Positions 46,559 through 57,719 of a stretch of DNA of 64,000 nucleotides are shown piece by piece (within the stretch, counting starts at the first letter, position 1; each line of letters opens with the position of its first letter). The translations under genes and the position numbers were made by a program. Source of the DNA: Chenopodium formosanum (lineage: Eukaryota; Streptophyta; Magnoliopsida; Caryophyllales; Amaranthaceae); contig CM044879.1 of assembly GCA_024500155.1 (NCBI GenBank), positions 18,677,572-18,741,571 on the forward strand, given 5' to 3'. The notes below the pieces were generated by a model, which saw only the letters and a list, made by a program, of their open reading frames with translations, did not search any database and was not told the DNA's origin.

Positions 46559-49500
46559 TTGGAATTTTTTGACCTTTTTTCGTTCGGAAATAAAAATTGC
46601 CGAGATGTTTACCATGTTTCCCAATACCCTCCGGGAGTTCAATTGAGTGGGTGGAACCATCCAATATGCCTTAAACAGTTAATTTACCCGTTTCAAACTT
46701 GCACCGATATCGTGACCTCAAGCCTACCACAGACGTTGATGGCAACATATAAGCGTTATATATGGTTCAAAACGTCATTATATTACCCTAAAATGTATCC
46801 CCTAGAGTCTCAAGACATTTCGCCACCGGGCCCGTAACCTAAAAAATGCTTAAAAAGTGTGGATTATAGCCTTCTATTTTGGAATTTTTTGACCTTTTTT
46901 TCGCCTTGAAATAAAAATTGCCGAGATGTTTACCATGGTTCCTAATACCCTCCGGGAGTCCAATTGAGTGGGTGGAACCATCAAATATGCCTTTAAACAG
47001 TCAATTTACCCGTTTCTAACTTGCACCGATATCGTGACCTCAAGCCTACCACGGACATTTATGGCAACATATAAGGGTCATATATGGTTACAAAATTCTT
47101 TATATGACCCTAAGATGTATCCTCTAGGGTCTCAAGACTTTTCGCCACGGGGCCCCTTAACCTCAAAATTCCTCAAAAATCGTCGATTATTGCCTTCAAA
47201 AAGTGTGGATTATAGCCTTCAATTGTTTGACCTTTTTAGCCGGGAAATAAAAATTGCCGAGATGTTTACCATTGTTCCTAATACACTCCGGGGGTCCATT
47301 TGATTGGGTGGAACCATCCAATATGCCTTTAAACAGTGAATTTACCCGTTCCAAACTTACACCAATATCGTGACCTCAAGCCTACCACGGACATTTATGA
47401 CAACATATAAACGTCATATATGGTTCCAAACGTCATTATATGACCCTAAGATGTATCCCCTAGGGTCTCAAGACTTTTCGCCACCAGGCCCCGTAACCTC
47501 AAAATTCCTCAAAAAGTGTGGATTCAAGCCTTCAATTTTGGAATTTTTTGACCTTTTTTCCTCCGGAAATAAAAATTGCCGAGATGTTTACCATGGTTCC
47601 TAATACCCTCCGAGAGTCCAATTAAGTGGGTGGAACCATCCAATATACCTTTAAACAGTCAATTTACCCGTTCCAAAATTGCACCAATATGGTGACCTCA
47701 AGCCTACCATGGACATTTATGGCAACATCTAGGGGTCATACATCGATCCAAACATCATTATATGACCCTAAGATGTATCCCCTAGGGTCTCGAGACTTTT
47801 CGCCACCAGGCCCCGTAACCTCAAAAAGCGTGCTTTATAGCGTTCAATTTTGGAATTTTTTGACCTTTTTTCGTTCGGAAATAAAAATTGCCGAGATGTT
47901 TACCATGTTTCCCAATACCCTCCGGGAGTTCAATTGATTGGGTGGAACCATCCAATATGCCTTAAACAGTCAATTTACCCGTTTCAAACTTGCACCGATA
48001 TCGTGACCTCAAGCCTACCACGGACGTTGATGGCAATATATAAGGGTCATATATGGTTCCAAACGTCTTTATATGACCCTCAGATGTATCCTCTAGGGTC
48101 TCAAGACTTTTCGCCACGGGGCCTCGTAACCTCAAAATTCCTCAAATAGCGTGGATTATAGCCTTCAATTTTGGAATTTTTTGACCTTTTTGCGCCTGAA
48201 AATAAAACTTGCAGAGATGTTAACCATGGTTCCTAATACCCTCTAGGAGTCCAATTTAGTGGGTGGAACCATCCAATATGCCTTTAAACAGTCAATTTAC
48301 CCGTTCCAAACTTGCACCAATATCGTGACCTCAAGCCTACCACGAACATTTATGGCAACATATAAGCGTTATATATGGTTCAAAACGTCATTATATTACC
48401 CTAAAATGTATCCCCTAGAGTCTCAAGACATTTCGCCACCGGGCCTGTAACCTAAAAAATGCTTAAAAAGTGTGGATTATAGCCTTCTATTTTGGAATTT
48501 TTTGACCTTTTTTTCGCCTTGAAATAAAAATTGCCGAGATGTTTACCATGGTTCCTAATACCCTCCGGGAGTCCAATTTTGTGGGTGGAACCATCAAATA
48601 TGCCTTTAAACAGTCAATTTACCCGTTTCTAACTTGCACCGATATCGTGACCTCAAGCCTACCACGGACATTTATGGCAACATATAAGGGTCATATATGG
48701 TTACAAAATTCTTTATATGACCCTAAGATGTATCCTCTAGGGTCTCAAGACTTTTCGCCACGGGGCCCCTTAACCTCAAAATTCCTCAAAAATCGTCGAT
48801 TATTGCCTTCAAAAAGTGTGGATTATAGCCTTCAATTGTTTGACCTTTTTTAGCCGGGAAATAAAAATTGCCGAGATGTTTACCATTGTTCCTAATACAC
48901 TCCGGGGGTCCATTTGATTGGGTGGAACCATCCAATATGCCTTTAAACAGTGAATTTACCCGTTCCAAACTTACACCAATATCGTGACCTCAAGCCTACC
49001 ACGGACATTTATGACAACATATAAACGTCATATATGGTTCCAAACGTCATTATATGACCCTAAGATGTATCCCCTAGGGTCTCCAAACTTTTCGCCACCG
49101 GGCCCCGTAACCTCAAAATTCCTCAAAAAGTGTGGATTCAAGCCTTCAATTTTGGAATTTTTTGACCTTTTTTCCTCCGGAAATAAAAATTGCCGAAATG
49201 TTTACCATGGTTCCTAATACCCTCCGGGAGTCCAATTGAGTGGGTGGAACCATCCAATATACCTTTAAACAGTCAATTTACCCGTTCCAAAATTGCACCA
49301 ATATGGTGACCTCAAGCCTACCACGGACATTTATGGCAACATCTAGGGGTCATACATGGATCCAAACATCATTATATGACCCTAAGATGTATCCCCTAGG
49401 GTCTCGAGACTTTTCGCCACCAGGCCCCGTAACCTCAAAAAGCGTACTTTATAGCGTTCAATTTTGGAATTTTTTGACCTTTTTTCGTTCGGAAATAAAA

Positions 49501-50950
49501 ATTGCCGAGATGTTTACCATGTTTCCCAATACCCTCCAGGAGTTCAATTGAGTGGGTGGAACCATCCAATATGCCTTAAACAGTCAATTTACCCGTTTCA
49601 AACTTGCACCGATATCGTGACCTCAAGCCTACCACGGACGTTGATGGCAACATATAAGGGTCATATATGGTTCCAAACGTCTTTATATGACCCTCAGATG
49701 TATCCTCTAGGATCTCAAGACTTTTCGCCACGGGGCCTCGTAACCTCAAAATTCCTCAAATAGCGCGGATTATAGCCTTCAATTTTGGAATTTTTTGACC
49801 TTTTTGCGCCTGAAAATAAAACTTGCAGAGATGTTAACCATGGTTCCTAATACCCTCTAGGAGTCCAATTTAGTGGGTGGAACCATCCAATATGCCTTTA
49901 AACAGTCAATTTACCCGTTCCAAACTTGCACCAATATCGTGACCTCAAGCCTACCACGAACATTTATGGCAACATATAAGCGTTATATATGGTTCAAAAC
50001 GTCATTATATTACCCTAAAATGTATCCCCTAGAGTCTCAAGACATTTCGCCACCGAGCCCGTAACCTAAAAAATGCTTAAAATGTGTGGATTATAGCCTT
50101 CAATTTTGGAATTTTTTGACCTTTTTTTTGCCTTTAAATAAAAATTTCCGAGATGTTTACCATGGTTCCTAATACCCTCCGGGAGTCCAATTGAGTGGGT
50201 GGAACCATCAAATATTCCTTTAAACAGTCAATTTACCCGTTTCAAACTTGCACCGATATCGTGACCTCAAGCCTACCACGGATATTTATGGCACCATATA
50301 AGGGTCATATATGGTTACAAAATTCTTTATATGACCCTAAGATGTATCCTCTAGGGTCTCAAGACTTTTCGCCACGGGGCCCCTTAACCTCAAAATTCCT
50401 CAAAAATCGTCGATTATTGTCTTCAAAAAGTGTGGATTATAGCCTTCAATTGTTTGACCTTTTTTAGCCAAGAAATAAAAATTGCCGAGATGTTTACCAT
50501 TGTTCCTAATACACTCCGGGGGTCCATTTGATTGGATGGAACCATCCAATATGCCTTTAAACAGTGAATTTACCCGTTCCAAACTTACACCAATATCGTG
50601 ACCTCAAGCCTACCACGGACATTTATGACAACATATAAACGTCATATATGGTTCCAAACGTCATTATATGACCATAAGATGTATCCCCTAGGGTCTCAAG
50701 ACTTTTCGCCACCAGGCCCCGTAACCTCAAAATTCCTCAAAAAGTGTGGATTCAAGCCTTCAATTTTGGAATTTTTTGACCTTTTTTCCTCCGGAAATAA
50801 AAATTGCCGAGATGTTTACCATGGTTCCTAATACCCTCCGGGAGTCCAATTGAGTGGGTGGAACCATCCAATATGCCTTTAAACAGTCAATTTACCCGTT
50901 CCAAAATTGCACCAATATGTTGACCTCAAGCCTACCACGGACATTTATGG
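46559..50950. repeat. Higher-order repeat HOR2: pentamer of 1614 bp
   Basis: Equivalent monomers start at 47626, 49240 and 50854; at 48259 and 49873; and at 47850 and 49464, always 1614 apart. Members carry private changes such as ACCATCAAATAT, GTCTTTATATGACCCTCAG and CATTATATTACCC. The first unit is one monomer short (46559 to 47850 is 1291 bp) because of the hybrid monomer described in the findings. The third unit loses the pattern after about 50950. Confidence 0.88.
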
Positions 50951-52268
50951 CAACATATAAGGGTCATATATGGTTCCATATGTCATTATATGACCTTAAG
51001 ATGTATTCCCTAGGGTCTCAAAACTTTTCGCCACCAGGCCCTGTAACCTCAAAAAGCGTGGATTACGGCCTTCAATTTTAAAAATTTTTGACTTTTTTTC
51101 TCCAGGAAATAAATATTGTCGAGATGTTTATAATGGTTCCTAATATCCTTCGGGAGTCCAATGGAGTGGGTGGAACCATCCAATATGCCTTTAAACAGTC
51201 AATTTATCTGTTCCAAACTTGCACCGATATCGTGACCTCAAGCCTACCAAGGACATTTATGGCAACATATACAGGTCATATATGGTACCAAACGTCATTA
51301 TATGACCCTAAGATGTATTCCCTAGTGTCTCAAGACTTTTCGCCACCAGGCCCCGTAACCTCAAAGTTCCTCTAAAAGCGTGGATTATATAGCCTTCAAT
51401 TTTGGAATTTTTTAACCTTTTGTCGCACGGAAATAAAAATAGCCGAGATGTTTACCATGGTTTCTAATACCCTTCGGGAGTCCAATTGAGTGGGTGGAAC
51501 AATCCAATATGCCTTTAAACAGTAAATTTACCCGTTCCAAACTTGCACCGATATCGTGACCTCAAGCCTTCCACAGACATTTATGGCAACATATACGGGT
51601 CATATATGGTTCCAAACGTCATTATATGACCATAAGATGTATTCCCTAGGGTCTTAAGACTTTTCGCCACCGGGCCCTGTGTAGACACGCATTTGTGTCT
51701 CCCCAAAACCAAACCCAGTGATGAATGCCTTTCACGTCGAACCATTATCGAATAAGGTGAAAGTGGTTGAAAGTCAAGTGTTGCGGTTTAGTTTTAATTA
51801 AAATTCTTTTCTCTCTGTTTTTGAAAATAACTCTATTTTTTTGAAAATAGCCAAACCAGTTTAGTTTGGTCCATAATTAAGGTCCAATAATAGTGTAGTT
51901 GGATGGGGCTCGAAAAGACCTTTCCAACGATATATTATAAGCCCAATTCCGATGAATATTGAGGAAGTTATGGCCAAAATACTTAACTGGGCCCGGTTAA
52001 TTATTTACATGCGGCCCAATGATCTAGAGGAGGGCCCAATGTTAGTTATTATTCCTAAAATCATCAGGATTAATTATAATTTCCTAGAAGATTCTTTTAG
52101 ATTCTAATACTATTAGATTTAATAATTAATTATTTTAAAATAGACTTTTATTCGGAGTAAAATATTACTTTATTATCTTAAAAATACGTATTTTATCTTC
52201 TGTACGGATTCCGTAGATCAAGTTGATTAAAGATCGGATTCCGCGTGAAGAAAACGCGCTAATACAGG

Positions 52269-52326
52269 TTGTCGCCTCGCGACAGACCCTGTCGCCTCGC
52301 GACAGAGTCGATTCCTGGCGACAGCG
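52269..52326. repeat. GTCGC/GCGAC inverted-repeat cluster in LTR
   Basis: Two perfect GTCGCCTCGCGAC units are separated by AGACCCT, followed by a half-site TGGCGACAG. Unlike the left element's copy, both complete units have identical 3-base spacers. Confidence 0.72.
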
Positions 52327-52375
52327 TGTAGTTTTATTCCTTATCAAATTCTATGTTTTTCCGGATTATTTTCAT

Positions 52376-52384
52376 TATAAATAG
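52376..52384 (+). promoter_or_regulatory. TATA box of 5' LTR
   Basis: TATAAATAG followed by GGTCCGAACCC, as in the left element. Confidence 0.65.
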
Positions 52385-52797
52385 GGTCCGAACCCTTGTT
52401 TTCAGAATCATCAATTCTCATCAATTCTTCCTTAATTCTCTCTATTCTCTCTCTAAGCAATATAGCTTATTCTTTCTCCCTCTTTTTCTAAACTAGCTTT
52501 TTACACACAATATTCCGCATTCACAAGACTTGGAATCTCTTAGCCAAGTTCGAAGTTGCCTTCGCCCTAGACGTGCAAGGTTGATATTTCTGAGGGTTTG
52601 GTCCAAAGCTAGTCAAAACTTTATTTAATTTGATTTCAATTTAATTCTTTAATTGTTGTTTATTTATTTTCATTGAAGTTTACTAACTTGTGTATTTTGT
52701 TATTAGAAAGAGGTACGAGGCTTCAAAGTAAGTAGATTAGCTTACTCCCTATTTCTTTCACAATGTAGATTGCATGCTTATTATTGTTTGTAATTCC

Positions 52798-52957
52798 TAG
52801 TATCATGTTAGGATGCTTTTAATGCTTTCTAGTATCATGTTAGGATGCTTTTAATGCTTTCTAGTATCATGTTAGGATGCTTTTAATGCTTTCTAGTATC
52901 ATGTTAGGATGTTTTTAATGCTTTCTAGTGTCATGTTTAGGATGCCTTTGCTCTTTT
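52798..52957 (+). repeat. 32-bp tandem repeat within LTR, five units
   Basis: TAGTATCATGTTAGGATGCT-type unit starts lie at 52798, 52830, 52862, 52894 and 52926, each 32 apart. The left LTR (8090-8205) holds only two or three related, unevenly spaced units, so this block expanded in the right copy or shrank in the left. Confidence 0.85.
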
Positions 52958-53665
52958 CTAATATCATGTTATCATGTTAGTACCATGTTAGGTTTAAAGC
53001 TTTGATCTTTATTATTTAGTGACATGCTAGAAATTGTTATTAATCTTGTTAGTATCATGCCTAGGATCTTGCTATTTTATTTAAGCTTTATTATGCCTTA
53101 TCATGTTATTATCATCATTATTGTTATTTTGGTTGATTATTATTTATGTTGCTTGATATATTTTATTATTTGTTTTGCTTGATCACACCTTTTATGATTG
53201 TTAAAGGGAATTTGTACTTGAAATCACGCTTAATAAGATAATTATTAATTTTGTTTAGGCTAATGTGATTTTAACTCAAGTGATCGCCAATAATAGTCTT
53301 GTTTGTGCATTAATACTCAACCAACATAGATAAACAGGGTAGGTTTAACGTAATGTTTGTATGTTATTTGAAAAGCGCACATGAATACGAGCAGAACAAA
53401 GTAGAGGCCTATTTTATAGGGCGGGTCCTTTCTTTTGTAGATTGGATTCGTACCCTCATCCTAGACCCTATTTAGTTCAAGACCTTATGGAGTAGTTGAT
53501 GGTCCTTTTTGGATTGTCTTTTGGGTTTACAAGTTTTTAAAACTTGTTGGCGACTCTTTTTGCTCTTTGTCTTTCCCTTTGGAACGCCACCATACTTAAG
53601 TGTATGATCACAGTGGGGTTCAAGTTTGGGTTTATCATAATGCTTGAAATATTCCCCACAGTTTT

Positions 53666-53683
53666 TGGCGACTCCACTGGGGA
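53666..53683 (+). other. Primer binding site (PBS)
   Basis: TGGCGACTCCACTGGGGA, five bases after the LTR terminal CA. Confidence 0.88.
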
Positions 53684-53963
53684 GGATTTCTATTTATATT
53701 CCTGAAATTTATTTAATTTTGGCAATTATTTAGAATGAGCGGATCAGACTCGAAAAATTCTAAGTATTTCATGTGCGCGATTTGATTAACATTATTGTCA
53801 TATGCATTAAAAGGTCCTCAATCCATAGGAATTTTACACGTAGGAAATTTGAGAAATATCTTTCATGACTAGAATCGAAAAGATGATGCGAAATCTGGAA
53901 AATTCGAAAAACACAGAAACTTGCCAAGGCATTTAGGAACTAGCGTCTAAAAAACAGGGCTTG

Positions 53964-54053
53964 TCGCCCGTAAAAAGTTTTTGTCGCCTGGTGACAGTTC
54001 TGTCGCTTGGCGACAGAAGCTTTTTTGCGGCGACAGTCCCTGTAGTCTGGCGC
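53964..54053. repeat. GTCGC/GCGAC cluster in leader
   Basis: Contains GTCGCCTGGTGAC, GTCGCTTGGCGAC, single half-sites and the palindrome TGGCGCCA at the right edge. Collinear with 7010-7095. Confidence 0.66.
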
Positions 54054-54131
54054 CAAGTTCTTCCAATACCGAGCCAGGGGTCTGCCTTCTTGCTTTGACC
54101 ATTTCTAGCATTGTTGGCTTGATTTTGCTTA

Positions 54132-54386
54132 TTGATTGAGTCCTTTTCTCACTTTTCTGAACCCATATGTGTTCTACATATGGAAATAACCCTCTGGGGG
54201 TTCCTGCTTCACCTACCCAATGGAATATCCCACTATCATGTGCAAAGTTCAGATTTGGTTACGTGCAAAGTTTGTGAATCCACCAAACCATGGAGTCGAG
54301 TTCGATTTCATCACGAACTTGCGGAATCCTGTCCATTCGCTCCAACCCTCCCGGTAGGCTTGTGTGCAATGCATATGGATTCATAA
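54132..54386 (+). CDS. Small conserved leader ORF (84 codons), function unknown
   Basis: It begins MIESFSHFSEPICVLHMEIT and ends MHMDS, the same length and nearly the same sequence as the minus-strand frame at 6684-6938. It lies between PBS and gag. I recognise no domain. The central element keeps only the PWSRVRFHHELAE part before diverging, which argues as much for RNA-level as for protein-level constraint. Confidence 0.4.
   Translation: MIESFSHFSEPICVLHMEITLWGFLLHLPNGISHYHVQSSDLVTCKVCESTKPWSRVRFHHELAESCPFAPTLPVGLCAMHMDS
54297..54321 (+). other. Leader stem-loop
   Basis: CGAGTTCG and CGAACTTG pair around ATTTCATCA with one G-T (G-U) pair. See 6749-6773 and 21580-21604. Confidence 0.55.
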
Positions 54387-55188
54387 CCATGGACCTTTTT
54401 GACTTAACCCATATCCTCGAACTTTAGAGAACTAGAGCCATGGTTAGGTTGCAAACTCATCATATTGTGACTATGTGAACTACTTGTGCACCCTTGCTTG
54501 TATATATTATATGTGTGTTAACCGTTTGTTTGACTTGTGTTAAAGACTAAATAAAATTGACTAATGACTAAAAGGACTTTGTCTAATTAATTAATTTTGA
54601 ATTAATTAAAGGCTAATAAATTAATCAATTCGACTTAGTACGACTTTAGGCGTGTCCATTTGGAGTAAAATTACTGGAAACAGTCCAGATTAATGTTCCA
54701 TTAATGGCACAGAAATTTGGACTGTGGCGCTGCAGTTTAGTTTCTGTCGCCTGGCGACAATTTTATCGTCTGGCGATAGGCTCTAAACAGTGGCGACAGT
54801 CCTGTTGTTTTAGCGACAGTCCAGTTTTCTTGCTCGAGTCATCACGACGAGTCTAATTAACAGTCTACTAATCGGTTTATCAATTTATTAATGGTTCAAA
54901 CCATGTTTAAGTCTTTAATTGAGTTTAGGCACTTAAAGTACAACGGTCATACACTAAGACTCAAAGCATGTCACTCACACACACATAAAGCACACACATA
55001 ACCATGTCTAGAGAGTCTTGAATGCGTGTTTTCCGTCATTGTTTTTAGGGGGGTAAGTCGGATATTAATCCTCCAATTTTAAAACTTCATTAAAATTTCC
55101 CTTAAAATATATACCCCATTTTTTGCCTATTCTTTTTAATTTTTAAACCATAAAGTCAAGTCAATTAGAGTTAAGTATTAAAACAAAT
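54387..55188 (+). other. Leader between small ORF and gag (non-coding)
   Basis: AT-rich, with TTAATTAA-type tracts near 54585-54640, a GTCGC cluster at 54744-54824 and an ACACACAC stretch near 54975. No gene is seen. Confidence 0.55.
54744..54824. repeat. GTCGC/GCGAC cluster upstream of gag
   Basis: Contains GTCGCCTGGCGAC and a changed unit ATCGTCTGGCGAT in which the outer G-C pair has become A-T on both arms, so pairing is kept. Confidence 0.66.
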
Positions 55189-55307
55189 ATGGTTTAACTT
55201 ATAGCGCGTGGACAAGAAAGGAAGGACGTTTAATCAAGGACAACACTTTTGTTCAAGTCTTACTTTTTGACAAACCAATCGGTAGGAAAAGGAAAGCTAA
55301 GAAGGCA

Positions 55308-57719
55308 ATGGCTAGTCAAGAAGAACTTAATGAGGTCAAGGGACAGGTAGCCAACTTGGCTGAGATGTTACAAAACCTATCGCTGCAAATAAGTAATCCT
55401 GAAAAACAGAAACAAATGGACCAAATCCAGGAAAGCTAGGGCAAGTTGTCCAACGACTTTAGATTCCAAGAGAATAGCTCCCAAGGGGTCTCGGTGGATA
55501 AGGACCTTCTCCCACAGAAGTTCAATCCCAATGACATCCCTAAATTTAAGGCTATGGATAACCCTTATTTTCATTTAAGAGCTTTTGAAACTGTAATGAA
55601 CATTAAGGGGATAGATAGAAAAGCATTTCACTCTGTATTTTCATTATCTTTAGAAGCTGTATGTCAACAGTGGCACTTTTCACTTGATAAAGAAAAGACC
55701 TCTAGTTGGGAATCTATTGTAAGCGCTTTCATTGAAAAGTATAAATGCAATATACAAGTTGAAACCGATCATAGAGAGCTAGAAATGCGAAAGCAAAAAG
55801 AAAATGAAGGTTTCACCTCCTTCTTTAATAAATGGAGGGAAACAACTGCAAAAATTGTTGAAGTACCTAGTGAGAAAGAATCTGTCAGGATGTTCATTAA
55901 GAACCTCCAAGAAAAATATTCTAAACACCTTAGGTACCAAAGCAATCTAAACACCTTTAAGGCTGTCTATGATATTGGAATTAATATTGAAGATGACCTC
56001 GCTAAACAAAAAGTTGCTAATAATAACTCAAATAGTGGCTGGAAAAATAAGAAGAACGACAATCCTTCTTCATCCAAATCCACCCACTCAAACAATGTTA
56101 GCACCTTTAATCTAAATGAAGTTCTAGCAATGAATAGCAATCAAGGACAAAAGAAACCATTTAGGAAGAATTATACTCCTATTGGTATGAGTTATGTCAC
56201 CGCATTTGACCGCTTACATGCAAAAGGTCTTATAACTCCTATTGGACCATTTGGGGACCCACCTGTCGAAAGGAGAACGGCTAGCTGGAACCCAAATGCA
56301 CATTGCAAACATCACCAAGGTAGGGGTCATCCTACGGAAAATTGTTGGAGGCTAAAGGAAGCTATTCAAGACTTGATCGATAGTAACAAGCTCCCATTGC
56401 CCCCTGCAAGCAAGAAGCCAAGTATCAACACCGCACCGCTGTCAGATTCTTTGGCTATTTCCGACGAAGAAAATCAAGTGGATCCATCTAGCCTCATAGA
56501 GCCTATCGAGACCATTGAAGAAGAAATCTTCGAAGATGCTCTCGAATTCCATGGCCAAGAACCTGCAACTAAACAAGAAGTTTTGGCGTTGACATCAATA
56601 TTGTCAGAAATGTATAAGTTGCTATCACAAACCTTTGAGGCTATAAGAGAGAAAAATGAATTACTTAAAAGTAAACCTCCACCCAAGCAAAAGAAACCTT
56701 TTTCTCTCCAAGTGATTGACACTCCCAAGAAAAATAATAGAAGTTATACTCCAATTGGGACGTCGTATGCTAACATGTTCAAAATGCTCTCCGAGAATGG
56801 TAAAATTCAACCTCTCGAACCGAGACCATTTGAGTCACTAAAAAGGATGGACAAATACTATTGTTCATATCATCAATCAGGGGGACATACAATAGAACAC
56901 TGCTTCAAGTTCAAAGACTTGGTTCAACGTTTGATTGATGAAAAGAAATTGGTTCAACTTCCACAAGATGCCACGATTAATGGAGTATGGGACAGTGATG
57001 ATGAGGACGTTTACCTTAAGGATATTGAAGAGACTCCTCTATCAACAATATACCCAGTAGGTGACATTTGGGACGAAGAAGATTCGCTCATTGATGTCCT
57101 CACCAGGTCCGGGAGAATACAACCTCCCATTTCAACACAACCTATACCTTCTATCCAGCAAATTCACGTGCCTACTATAGAAGACAACGATGTTGTCAAA
57201 CAGCTAAAAAAGACTAAAGTGGAAATGAACGTATGGAAGCTCTTAGCCACATCTCGAGAGCATAGAGTTGCGGTCATGGATGCTTTGGCTAAAGTAGGTA
57301 TAGATTCGGACACTACTCCTGAGGGACTTTCTAACTTCCTCACGAGTGATCTCCCAAGTCCAATTGACTTAGTCACTTTTTCGGATAAGGATCTACCACC
57401 GGAAGGTGACAAACACAATAAAGCTCTAAATCTCACAGTCATATGCAAAAGGATGAACGTTCCTATGACTCTTGTGGATAATGGTTCAGCAATTAATGTG
57501 TGCCCACTTAGAACCACGAGAATGTTAGGAATAAGAGATGAGGATTTATCCCCATCAACGCAAGGCATAAGAGCTTATGATAACTCACGCCGTCAAGCAC
57601 TAGGGACAATTACTATGAATATAACGGCGGGTGCAATTGAACATGCCACCATATTTCAAGTAGTGGATATTAAGGCATCTTTTAACTTGCTATTGGGACG
57701 CCCTTGGCTTCATGATTGA
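55308..57719 (+). pseudogene. gag-pro: gag-protease polyprotein gene with in-frame stops
   Basis: The frame from ATG 55308 (MASQEEL) is interrupted by TAG at 55437-55439, then open to TGA at 57717-57719. An open lysine-rich extension upstream to about 55189 matches the left element but has no start codon here. Domains by position: Retrotrans_gag-type capsid region 55560-55980; first CX2HX4HX4C knuckle 56304-56345; an acidic linker; second knuckle 56862-56903, preceded by the same YTPIG(M/T)SY phrase as the first; aspartic protease with DNGSAINVCP, catalytic Asp at 57477-57479, and a C-terminal LLGRPWL. Gag packages the RNA and the protease matures the polyprotein. The two stops make it non-functional as written. 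Confidence 0.87.

Larger units (their letters stand above)
41937..51679. repeat. Satellite array segment A4 (about 30 monomers)
   Basis: It begins in mid-monomer (GGGTCATATATGG) at the break of the PMD element and ends at GGGCCCTG before the next LTR. Two higher-order patterns fill most of it (42151-45600 and 46559-50950). Variant monomers contain an extra ~30 bp (ATCGTCGATTATTGCC segment) or lack about 15 bp near CCTCAAAAAGCG. Frames of 60-110 codons are by-products of the monomer. Confidence 0.96.
51680..53660 (+). repeat. 5' LTR of the right-hand element (group A)
   Basis: The 1981-bp LTR runs from TGTAGACACGC to ATTCCCCACA, followed by the PBS. It is the reverse of the left element's LTR in orientation. 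It holds one TTGGAAAG-type module (as CTTTCCAACGATATATTATA near 51919), a GTCGC cluster, a TATA box and a 32-bp repeat. The start could be placed two bases earlier because the flank reads TGTGTAGACAC. Confidence 0.9.

Noticed and set aside
9570..51679. Dozens of 60-110 codon genes across the arrays
   Set aside because: They are the same frame of the satellite monomer repeated, with no recognised domain and with changes at all codon positions.
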